Source of the DNA: Blastocatellia bacterium
GTDB lineage: Bacteria > Acidobacteriota > Blastocatellia > UBA7656 > JADIYM01
Length of the DNA stretch: 64,000 nucleotides
Assembly (NCBI GenBank): GCA_016705245.1
Contig: JADIYM010000009.1
Span: 124,001 to 188,000, forward strand
Direction: 5' to 3'
Shown here: piece after piece, positions 9,448 to 17,183 of the stretch
Layout: the number at the start of each line of letters is the position of its first letter
Position numbering within the stretch: position 1 is the stretch's first letter
Position numbers and translations under genes: made by a program
The notes under the pieces: generated by a model
Databases searched by the model: none
What the model saw: the letters and a program-made list of their open reading frames with translations, nothing else
What the model was told of the DNA's origin: nothing

Positions 9448-9939
9448 CTACTTCGGAAGCGGATCGGGCGCGAAGTTCGCGTGCACGAGCACCCAGTTGG
9501 CACCCTGCTTCACGTAGACACGTGTCGACTTTGCCCGGCCGGGCGTCATCTTGCCGTCCTTCTCACGGGCCAGACCGACGTAATTGTACGTGAGAATCGG
9601 CGTATCTCCGTTGTAGACCTGAACCTTGACGTTGGCCATATCCGCCGCGACCCTGAGGTCGGTCGACGTCGAACCGGCCTCAGCGAACTTCATGGCCATC
9701 GCCTTTCCGTCGATTCTGGTGGAGTAATCGCCGTTGAACTCGGTGTAGTCGTCGGCATGGTCCTTGAATTGCGGCGGGATGTTAGTCGGTTCCTTGATCT
9801 CGGCCGCCCAGCTCGCCTTCGCCATTGCAATGACGGCGGCGGCGATCTGGTCGTTTCCCTGTGGATCGGGGTCCGAGGACGCAAACGCGGGAACGGCCGC
9901 GAAGCAGACGAGTGTCAGACAGATGGTTGCAATTCGCAT
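9448..9939 (-). CDS. Secreted SnoaL/NTF2-like domain protein (DUF4440-type)
   Basis: A 163-residue exported protein. A signal peptide (MRIATICLTLVCFAAVPAFA) is followed by an alpha/beta NTF2-like domain that ends TRVYVKQGANWVLVHANFAP, the characteristic final strands of DUF4440/SnoaL-like proteins. ATG 9939 is preferred over the nearby ATG 9948 because the GGAG site is 10 bases from it and too close to the other. The function of such proteins is usually unknown: a small-molecule pocket, sometimes a ketosteroid isomerase-like reaction. It stands alone, convergent with the decarboxylase gene. Confidence 0.8.
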   Translation of the reverse strand: MRIATICLTLVCFAAVPAFASSDPDPQGNDQIAAAVIAMAKASWAAEIKEPTNIPPQFKDHADDYTEFNGDYSTRIDGKAMAMKFAEAGSTSTDLRVAADMANVKVQVYNGDTPILTYNYVGLAREKDGKMTPGRAKSTRVYVKQGANWVLVHANFAPDPLPK

Positions 9940-10526
9940 GTGGTGCATTCTCCGTGGAGGCAACCCGTGCCGCTCTTGCGAGTCCGGACACGAGTGCGGG
10001 GGCGCGCTGCACGACTGCCAGCGACACCAACCTTGTGGGGGCCTTGCGTCTCGAGAACCGCGGCGGTCTGGCGGCGTTGACGACGCGCGACGTGACTTCC
10101 ACGCTGGTTGCGTGGACCCGCTCGATGCCAAAGTGGACTTGATGACCTGGAAACGTACGGTGAGGTGGGGGAGCGTAGCACTTGAAGCTGGCGATCCGAA
10201 GCGATCCGCGTCCAGTCGGAGGTCGAATCACAATCCGCACCGGATGAGCTGCAGCCGAAGTGGATCAGACTGGCCCCAACCGAGCGTCGGGTCTGTAGAG
10301 GTGAGGGAACGAACCGAGCGCTGCCGATAATCCCTGATAATCAGCGAGAGTCGATGGCTGGCTGCAGAAAGTGCCGAGGTGTACACTGCGGTCTGCCGCT
10401 GAATCGGTGCCTACGGAATCAAACGCATGTTAGGAGATCCGAGAATGGCGTCGCATGAACGCTCAGCCGGCGCAAGCCCGCGGCTTCGTCGCGTGGCGAC
10501 CGTGATGCATCTGCTTACCACGCGAG
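9940..10526. other. Gene-free interval
   Basis: About 590 bases between divergent genes. No coding sequence, RNA gene or repeat family member was recognised. It must contain both promoters. The 3' part (10427-10525) has an open frame whose ATG at 10506 may be the true start of the metzincin gene if a one-base shift is assumed. Confidence 0.5.
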
Positions 10527-12707
10527 TTGTGGCTCTCAATTGCCGTTGGACTTGCCGCCGGCACCGGCGCCGGTTCGGCCGGCTCGTCGGAGTTGGAATC
10601 TCCGGACTTGCGGAAGAGCGCCCCGGCGTCAGCCGACGACGAGACGATTCATGGTAAGCTCATCTGGACGTGGGGCGATGCCAGAGATCCGGGCAGCTCG
10701 AGTCACAAGCTCCTGTTGTCGCTGTTCACTGGAAGTGGCGCTCCGATTCCACTTCGGGTCGAAGACGACGTCCTCGAGCGAGCGGGTGGTTATCTCTCGC
10801 TGAAGGACCGGCACGTGAGCGTCCGGGGGCGCTACATCGAAGGCGCGACCACTTCGGCCCGATCGACTGCGGTGTTCGAGGCGGACGAGATCACCGCCGC
10901 AACGGGTGACTCGCTCGAGAGTCCGGCGAGCAAGACCGCTGCGTACGCACTGGGAGACCGGCGCTGGCTGACCATCCTCGTTCGCTTCGCGGACCTTGCC
11001 GAGAGCACGCCAGCGGAGCCCGATTACTTCCGTAACCTTATGGACAGGGACGAGGCTCCGAGCATGACGAACTACCTGCGCGAGGTTTCGTCCGGACAGC
11101 TGACGCTCGTCGACAACGTATGCGTGGGCTGGTACACGCTTCCGCATCCGAGGTCTTCCTACGTCTTCGATTACGAAGGCGACGGGGTGTTTGAGCTCGA
11201 TTTCTATTCGCTTACCACCGATGCAGTAAATCTGGCGGATGGCGAGATCGACTTCGGGTTGTTCGCCGGTGTGAACATCGCGGTCAACGAGGATCTGAAC
11301 AATTCCGCCTGGGGCGGGTTGTGGCCGATTCGGGCCGACGGAGTGACCCGGCGAATGGGCACGACCTGGTTGCCGGATTGGGCGTGGGCACACCACAGCG
11401 TCGTGGCACACGAGATGGGCCACAGCCTGGGGCTGCCGCATTCGTCCGGCCCGTATTCAGGTGTGTACGATTCACACTGGGACGTGATGAGCAGTCCCTC
11501 GGGCGGTTGTGGGCTGCTAGACCCGGTTGTCGGTTGTGTCGCCTCCAATACCATTGCATTTCACAAGGACCTGCTTGGTTGGATCCCTTCCTCACAGCGG
11601 TTTGTCGCGAGGCCGACTGCATTGGCGAGCATCGTCCTCGCTCCGTCAGACCAGCCGGCGGCCGTTGGCAGTTACGAGATTGCCGTCATTCCGATCAGCC
11701 TCGCAGCGCAGCTCTTCTACACGGTCGAGGTTCGACGCCGGCACGGCTACGACAGTCGACTGCCCGGCGAGGGAGTAATCCTGCACCGTGTGGATCTCTC
11801 CGATTCGAGTCCGGCACGTGTCGTCGATGGGACAGTAGATGGCAACCCGAACGACGAAGGCGCGATCTGGAACGCCGGCGAACGGTTCGAAGATGCGGCA
11901 CACGGCATTTCGGTGTCCATCGACGAAGAGACCGACTCGGGCGCACGCGTGACCATCGTTCGTGACGGCGCGAACGATGCCGGCTGCGAACCGATTGACG
12001 TGCCCGAGAACCATTGGCGAGGCGAGTACTTCGCGCACCCGTCCGGCTGGGGCATTCCATTCGAGGTCGAGGATCGCGGATCGGACGCTCTCGACGTCGA
12101 GCTGGACGCCGGGAGCCGCGTGCTCGATTGCGGCGTGCCGACCACCGGGTTCGTGTCGAGATGGGTTCGGACTCTGAACACGGCCGAAGGAGAGTATCTG
12201 ATCAGGGTCGAGGCGCGGCGCGGGATTCGCCTGCAGGTCGATCGCCAGATCCTTGTCGATGATCTGGATTATCCCGGTCCCGAGCGCCAATTCGAGAGGA
12301 CCGTGACACTCTCGAGCGGTGCTCACGTGCTGAGAGTCGAATCGCAGGTCGCCTCCTATACCGGAGAGTCTCTTCGTGTCACCGTGGTTCGCAAGGCGCG
12401 GGACTTTCGCCTCGATGTCGAGTCGAGAAAATTGCGGGTACGCGCTGAAGAAGCATTCGACGTCGACGTGCATATCGGTCGATTCGGCGCGTTCGATGGC
12501 GCAATTACCGTTCGAGCAACTGGATACCAACCGGCCGGGCTCAAACTGGTCTCTTCGAACAGGGTAAGAGCGCGTGGCGACGTGGCCCGCTTCCGTTTCA
12601 GGTACAAGAAGCTTGTGCTGCCCCGGAATGCGACTCTGACGTTCAGCGGCGTCGACAATGACGGAACCGTTCACACCGCGGTGGCTTACGTTACGGTCGA
12701 ACGGTGA
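10527..12707 (+). CDS. Secreted metzincin-type zinc metalloprotease (M6/M11-like)
   Basis: A 726-residue protein with the extended zinc motif HEMGHSLGLPH (H295, H299, H305) and a Met-turn (WDVMS) about 25 residues later, which places it in the metzincin clan near peptidase families M6/M11 (immune inhibitor A or gametolysin type). An N-terminal prodomain-like region (about 40-140) precedes the catalytic domain. About 400 residues of C-terminal beta-rich modules follow, including a PA14-like stretch (WRGEYFAHPSGWGIPF ... RVEARRGIRLQVD). The only in-frame start after the upstream stop is TTG 10527, giving a bare hydrophobic stretch (LSIAVGLAAG). A conventional signal peptide would arise if ATG 10506 were joined by a one-base frameshift. 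It is probably exported and degrades extracellular protein. Confidence 0.85.
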   Translation: MWLSIAVGLAAGTGAGSAGSSELESPDLRKSAPASADDETIHGKLIWTWGDARDPGSSSHKLLLSLFTGSGAPIPLRVEDDVLERAGGYLSLKDRHVSVRGRYIEGATTSARSTAVFEADEITAATGDSLESPASKTAAYALGDRRWLTILVRFADLAESTPAEPDYFRNLMDRDEAPSMTNYLREVSSGQLTLVDNVCVGWYTLPHPRSSYVFDYEGDGVFELDFYSLTTDAVNLADGEIDFGLFAGVNIAVNEDLNNSAWGGLWPIRADGVTRRMGTTWLPDWAWAHHSVVAHEMGHSLGLPHSSGPYSGVYDSHWDVMSSPSGGCGLLDPVVGCVASNTIAFHKDLLGWIPSSQRFVARPTALASIVLAPSDQPAAVGSYEIAVIPISLAAQLFYTVEVRRRHGYDSRLPGEGVILHRVDLSDSSPARVVDGTVDGNPNDEGAIWNAGERFEDAAHGISVSIDEETDSGARVTIVRDGANDAGCEPIDVPENHWRGEYFAHPSGWGIPFEVEDRGSDALDVELDAGSRVLDCGVPTTGFVSRWVRTLNTAEGEYLIRVEARRGIRLQVDRQILVDDLDYPGPERQFERTVTLSSGAHVLRVESQVASYTGESLRVTVVRKARDFRLDVESRKLRVRAEEAFDVDVHIGRFGAFDGAITVRATGYQPAGLKLVSSNRVRARGDVARFRFRYKKLVLPRNATLTFSGVDNDGTVHTAVAYVTVER

Positions 12708-12880
12708 GCCTCGAGAGCAAGGTGTCCGGTCCTGCAGGGCGACGAGGTGTGTGACATCCGTATCAGAACCGCGAGCGGTAGCGAGCTGGCCGGCGGACGG
12801 TTGTCGGAAGCGCATCGCCCGGTCTTCTTGCAACGAGGGACGGCCGATACTCGACGGGTGCCGTGACTTGTTTCTCGCCG

Positions 12881-14776
12881 TCACAGGACTTTTACAAGCC
12901 GGAAGCCCGTGTACGGTTCTGGCCGATATTGAACGTACGAGCGTCGGCCCGATGGGAGGCAAGGGTCGCCAGCGTAGGCGCCGCCACGGATGACCCGCTC
13001 GTGGCCCCGTGGAGAGTAAAAGTCCTGGCACCACTCTGCCACGTTGCCCTGCATGTCATGGAGCCCCCACGCGTTTGGTCGTTTCTCCCCAACCGGATGC
13101 GACATATTTTCGGAGTTCTCGACATACCACTCCCGTTGATCGAAGTCGACCGTGGAGTCCTCCGTCGTCCCGGCCCGGCACGCATACTCCCACTCCGCCT
13201 CCGTCGGAAGCCTCCAGCCACCGCCTTTCTGTTCGTTGAGATGCCCTATGAATTCCTGCACTTCGTCCCACGAGACGTTCTTGACCGGATGACGCCCGGC
13301 GGCAGGGTCCTTCGGCGAGCGAGCGGCAATCTCCGGCGGAAGCGATGACCTCGAGCCCATGAGCCTTTCCCATTGTTCCAGCGTCACCTCGAACTTCCCC
13401 ATGTAAAATGGCCTCGAGATCGTCACTTGGTGAAGAGGCGCCTTTTGACTCGCCTCATTCACGGCTCCCATCGTAAACGTGCCCGCCGGGATGAGAACAA
13501 GTTCGACCGACACACCCGTGCCGATGTCCACCGAGATATTCTTTGGCGGTGGAGGGAGAACCGGCGATACGGCGATCGGGACGAACGGAGGGAGCGGCTC
13601 CGGTGGTTCGTTGAGCTTCGTCAGGTACCAGACAGCGAATACGCCGATTGCGACAATGAACGCAAGCCAGACGCCCGCCACCCACAGCGTCGCGTTCGTT
13701 GAGCCTCCACGACTGCCCGGCTCCCTCGAGGCAGCGCCGCGGCCCGTCGCCGGAGCCTTGGGCCACACGTCCGTGCGAGGGTGCTGAGGCCACGGCTTTT
13801 CAACGACCGTCGCGTACGACGGATTGCCGAGCCTTGCTGGCGGTGGCCAGGCTCCCGTAGCTGGCGCATCCGCCTTCACCGGAACGCCGCCGGATCCACC
13901 CAAACCGTACGGCTTCATCTGCGAAAATCCGCGCGCCAGTTCACCGAAGCCGACACGCAAGGCGTCGCGCATCGCGGCAGCGGACTCCGGACGATCGTCC
14001 GCACGCAGGCTCATCGCGCGACCGAGCACGTCCGAGACCACTGGCGCTACCGCCGGATTCAGCAGATGGACGGGAAGAATCGGATCGGCGTCGCCGTTGA
14101 CGCTGCACACCATCCGCCGACTCGCGTCGGCCGGCGACTCCATCGTCAGCAGGTAGCGGACGGTTGCCGCGAGGCTGTACAGGTCGGCGCGACCATCAGC
14201 TTCGCGGCCGTTCGCAAGCTCGGGCGGCGCGTAGTTCCCCGCTCCCACAGCCTCGCTCGGTCCCACAGTGGCTTGCGCAACAGCCGACCCGTCCGAGAAG
14301 CCGAGCCCTAGCAGGACGACCTCCCCCTCCGGCGTGAGCATCACGTTCCGCGGCTCCACATGGCGATGAATGACGGGAGGGACCCGCGAGTGCAGGTAGG
14401 ACAGCGCATCGAGCAGCCGATCGGCCCAGAGCGCAACAATCTCAACCGGAAACGGTGTCCCCCGGCGGACGAGCTGCGTGGCGAGATCATCACCCGCGAT
14501 GTACTCCGCCACGACGAACTCCGAGTCCCTGTATCCAAAAGAATCCATGACTCGAGGTAGCGCCGGGTGTCGCAGGGTGTTGAGCAGCATCGCCTCGCGC
14601 TGAAACGCCTCGCGAAAATCATCGCGATCGGAGACGACGAGAGTCTGCCGGACGACAACGGCCGCATTGCGGAATCGAATATCGGCCGCGAGATATGAGG
14701 CGCCAATCCCACACTGCCAGAGGAGACGCAAGACTCGATAGCGGTCGGCAAGAAGCGTATTGTCGGCCAGAAGCAT
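12881..14776 (-). CDS. Pseudokinase - transmembrane - FGE-sulfatase domain protein
   Basis: This has the same architecture as its divergent neighbour: an N-terminal bacterial Ser/Thr kinase fold (about 1-275), a linker, one membrane segment (VAGVWLAFIVAIGVFAVWYL) and a C-terminal FGE-sulfatase/SUMF1-like domain outside. Aligned without gaps to the neighbour, every catalytic kinase residue is replaced. The glycine loop GQGGMGAV reads WQCGIGAS, the ATP-binding lysine K43 is Arg, HRD is HRH (137-139), the catalytic-loop lysine is Glu, and DFG is GLG (157-159). The open frame is intact, so it looks like a maintained pseudokinase rather than debris. The FGE-like domain (EAEWEYACRAG, GNVAEWCQD, RVIRGGAY) lacks the second active-site cysteine of true formylglycine-generating enzymes. 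Start 14776 is chosen by homology; an upstream in-frame ATG at 14875 would overlap the neighbour's start. Confidence 0.85.
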   Translation of the reverse strand: MLLADNTLLADRYRVLRLLWQCGIGASYLAADIRFRNAAVVVRQTLVVSDRDDFREAFQREAMLLNTLRHPALPRVMDSFGYRDSEFVVAEYIAGDDLATQLVRRGTPFPVEIVALWADRLLDALSYLHSRVPPVIHRHVEPRNVMLTPEGEVVLLGLGFSDGSAVAQATVGPSEAVGAGNYAPPELANGREADGRADLYSLAATVRYLLTMESPADASRRMVCSVNGDADPILPVHLLNPAVAPVVSDVLGRAMSLRADDRPESAAAMRDALRVGFGELARGFSQMKPYGLGGSGGVPVKADAPATGAWPPPARLGNPSYATVVEKPWPQHPRTDVWPKAPATGRGAASREPGSRGGSTNATLWVAGVWLAFIVAIGVFAVWYLTKLNEPPEPLPPFVPIAVSPVLPPPPKNISVDIGTGVSVELVLIPAGTFTMGAVNEASQKAPLHQVTISRPFYMGKFEVTLEQWERLMGSRSSLPPEIAARSPKDPAAGRHPVKNVSWDEVQEFIGHLNEQKGGGWRLPTEAEWEYACRAGTTEDSTVDFDQREWYVENSENMSHPVGEKRPNAWGLHDMQGNVAEWCQDFYSPRGHERVIRGGAYAGDPCLPSGRRSYVQYRPEPYTGFRLVKVL

Positions 14777-14869
14777 AGAGGACTCGGTCGGAACGACATC
14801 GTACCATCGGGTGGAATAGGTTGTGAGTATCGGGTATAAATCGGAGCCTTTCGGAGAGCGTCCATCACC
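14777..14869. promoter_or_regulatory. Divergent promoter region between the paralogous kinase genes
   Basis: Only 93 bases separate the two chosen start codons, so both promoters must lie here or overlap the coding starts. No hexamer pair was convincing. A short TATAAA run (14834-14840) is the most AT-rich spot. Confidence 0.4.
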
Positions 14870-16756
14870 GTGCAACTGACCGAGAACACGCTTCTAGCCG
14901 ATCGCTATCGGGTCTCGCACTTGCTTGGTCAGGGTGGCATGGGAGCTGTTTACCTCGCCGTGGATCTCAGATTTCGAGACTCCCCGGTCGCAGTGAAGCA
15001 GACGCTCGTTGGAATGCATCGCGAGGATCTCAGACGTGCATTCGAGCGAGAAGCAATGCTGCTGAACCATCTTCGGCATCCGGCGCTTCCAAAGGTCACC
15101 GACTTCTTCATGCAGGGCGATTCGGAATTCCTTGTGATGGAGTACGTCCCGGGAGAGGACCTTGGAACAGAGCTCGTCCGCCGCGGCATGCCCTTCCCGG
15201 TCGAATGTGTTGCGCTCTGGGCCGACCGGCTGCTGGACGCCGTCTCGTATCTGCACTCGCGCACACCCCCGGTCATTCACCGGGATATCAAGCCGCAGAA
15301 CGTGCGGCTCACGCTGGAGGGCGAGATAGTACTGCTCGATTTCGGGCTTTCGAAGGGATCGGTTGGAGTGCACGCCACGGTGGGGTCGAGTGTCGTAGCC
15401 GGCACGCCAAACTACGCGCCGCCGGAGCAGCTGGGAGGACGGGGAACGGACGAGCGCTCCGACTTGTACAGCCTTGCGGCGACCATCTACTGCCTGCTGA
15501 CAACTGCGCCGCCGGCGGATGCGAACCGGCGTTTGATGTGCCACGTCAACGGCGAAGGCGATCCGGCTCGCCCGGCGCATCTGTTGAACCCGGCCATTCC
15601 GCTCGCGGTCTCGGGCGTTCTCGAGCGGGCGCTGAGCCTCCGCGTGGACGGACGGCCCAAGTCGGCAGTGACCATGCGGGAGGAGCTCCGCGCGGGTTTC
15701 GGCGATGTGGTGTCAGGCTTTCCGCCGGTCATGCAGTACGGTTCCGCCGAATCCGCTTCCAGGAAGCAAAGCTCGCGCAGCGATCTCTCCAAGCCGTGGC
15801 TGCCGTCCGAACAGCACGATCGGACGCTGGCGTCGACGGCGGTTGAAGCACAAGGGCCGCATGCGCTTCGAACCGAAATTCAGCCGGCGGATCGCCGAAT
15901 GCCCCCGGCAAAAGTCTCGATGCCGCGACCGAATGTTGCCCGCGTGGGCGGTGCGCCTGGATGGGTGGTGACGGTATACGTGCTCTTGATCGTGGCAGCG
16001 TTCGTTGGCGCGGTGGCGCTGCTCTTCGCGTCGAGGACCGTACGCGAGGGTTCGCGCGAGTTGGTCCAGGCGGCGCTGATCGAAACGAAGTCGTTCGACA
16101 TCAGCGGCGGTCATTCGATAGAGATGGTGCGTATCGGGCCCGGGACGTTCACGATGGGGTCGCAAAAGGGAGATGGCTTTGAGCGACCGATGCGCGAGGT
16201 GACGATCTCGAAGGCGTTCTACCTCGGACGGTACGAGGTGACGCAGGAACAGTGGGCAGCCATGATGATCACGAACCCGGCGAAACACATCGGTCCTGGC
16301 TTGCCCGTGGAAGATGTGTCCATTCTCGATGTGGAGGAGTTTCTGAAGGTTCTCAACGCTCGAACAGGCGGAGGCTGGCGGCTTCCGACCGAGGCGGAGT
16401 GGGAGTACGCGTGTCGAGCCGGTACCGACGGCGACCACGCCGGAAAGCTGGATGATTTGGGCTGGTACGATGCGAATTCCGGCGGCGCGTCGCACCCGGT
16501 CGGGAAGAAGCGTCCCAACGCGTGGGGACTCTACGACATGCACGGAAACGTCTGGGAGTGGTGCCAGGACTGGTTGTTGGACTATCCGCGTGTCGATGAA
16601 ACGGACCCGGTGGCCGATGCCGCAAGTCCTTTTCGAGTGCGCCGCGGCGGCGGCTTCAGCAATGGTGCGCACTACTGTCGGTCGGCGTTCCGAGCAGGGA
16701 ATCTGGTGAACGAGAAGTTCCCGTTCGTTGGATTGCGTCTTGCGCGTTCTGCATGA
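14870..16756 (+). CDS. Transmembrane Ser/Thr protein kinase with external FGE-sulfatase domain
   Basis: A 628-residue Hanks-type kinase receptor. The glycine loop is GQGGMG (20-25), the ATP lysine K43 is in AVKQT, the catalytic loop is HRDIKPQN (H137-N144), and DFG is at 157-159, so the kinase should be active. A single membrane segment (VVTVYVLLIVAAFVGAVALL) lies at about 365-385. The C-terminal FGE-sulfatase-type domain begins at GGHSIEMVRIGPGTFTMG and contains RLPTEAEWEYACRAG, GNVWEWCQDW and RRGGGFSNG. Only one cysteine remains in the region of the paired active-site cysteines of genuine formylglycine-generating enzymes, so this domain more likely senses or binds a ligand. GTG start at 14870, with GGAGAG about 12 bases upstream. 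It is a paralogue of the divergent pseudokinase gene, and the two may act together. Confidence 0.92.
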   Translation: MQLTENTLLADRYRVSHLLGQGGMGAVYLAVDLRFRDSPVAVKQTLVGMHREDLRRAFEREAMLLNHLRHPALPKVTDFFMQGDSEFLVMEYVPGEDLGTELVRRGMPFPVECVALWADRLLDAVSYLHSRTPPVIHRDIKPQNVRLTLEGEIVLLDFGLSKGSVGVHATVGSSVVAGTPNYAPPEQLGGRGTDERSDLYSLAATIYCLLTTAPPADANRRLMCHVNGEGDPARPAHLLNPAIPLAVSGVLERALSLRVDGRPKSAVTMREELRAGFGDVVSGFPPVMQYGSAESASRKQSSRSDLSKPWLPSEQHDRTLASTAVEAQGPHALRTEIQPADRRMPPAKVSMPRPNVARVGGAPGWVVTVYVLLIVAAFVGAVALLFASRTVREGSRELVQAALIETKSFDISGGHSIEMVRIGPGTFTMGSQKGDGFERPMREVTISKAFYLGRYEVTQEQWAAMMITNPAKHIGPGLPVEDVSILDVEEFLKVLNARTGGGWRLPTEAEWEYACRAGTDGDHAGKLDDLGWYDANSGGASHPVGKKRPNAWGLYDMHGNVWEWCQDWLLDYPRVDETDPVADAASPFRVRRGGGFSNGAHYCRSAFRAGNLVNEKFPFVGLRLARSA

Positions 16757-16814
16757 TGCGGGCGATTGAGCGGAGGACGCACAGGTGAGTGGGTGACGTC
16801 CGCATCAGAACCGC

Positions 16815-17093
16815 GCCCGGTCAGGGGGAGCTTCCGCACCGGGGCAGGCGATGCTCCATTGCATTGCGCGAAGCGCTTTGGAGTGCGGCGTGAATCGCCG
16901 CTTTGGATTGTCTTCAGCTTTCGATTGTCTTCGGCTTCGGATGTTCTCTGCCGCAGATCGTATTCCCGTTCCGCTGCGTTCAGTCTAGCCCTTTCCGGAT
17001 CCAAAGCGGCGCTTTGCGCCGCACTCCAAGGCGCTTCGCGCATTGAGCCACGCGCACCCGGTCAGGGGGAACTTCCGCACCGAGGTGGGCGAA
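16815..17093. repeat. Family E inverted repeat (E2) bracketed by direct repeats
   Basis: The core 16864-17041 has 44-bp inverted arms (left TGCGCGAAGCGCTTTGGAG..., right its near complement ending GGCGCTTCGCGCA) around about 90 bases. It is flanked by a direct repeat of about 35 bases beginning CCCGGTCAGGGGGA (16815-16850 and 17056-17093). Together with a little more sequence this fills the 427-base gene-free interval 16757-17183. Confidence 0.82.
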
Positions 17094-17183
17094 GGTCCCG
17101 CGCCGCGCCGGAGGTAGGCGCCGAAGTCCTTGATTCTGCCCGTAACTCACGCTGGCACCGGGTTTGCACCATGCAGTAGCCAT

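Noticed and set aside
12708..12880. A small gene between the metzincin and the pseudokinase gene
   Set aside because: Only repeat-like sequence (GTATCAGAACCGCGAGCGG) and no ribosome site.
11646..13034. 462-codon minus-strand frame opposite the metzincin gene
   Set aside because: Antisense of a well-supported gene; composition is atypical and no motif is present.
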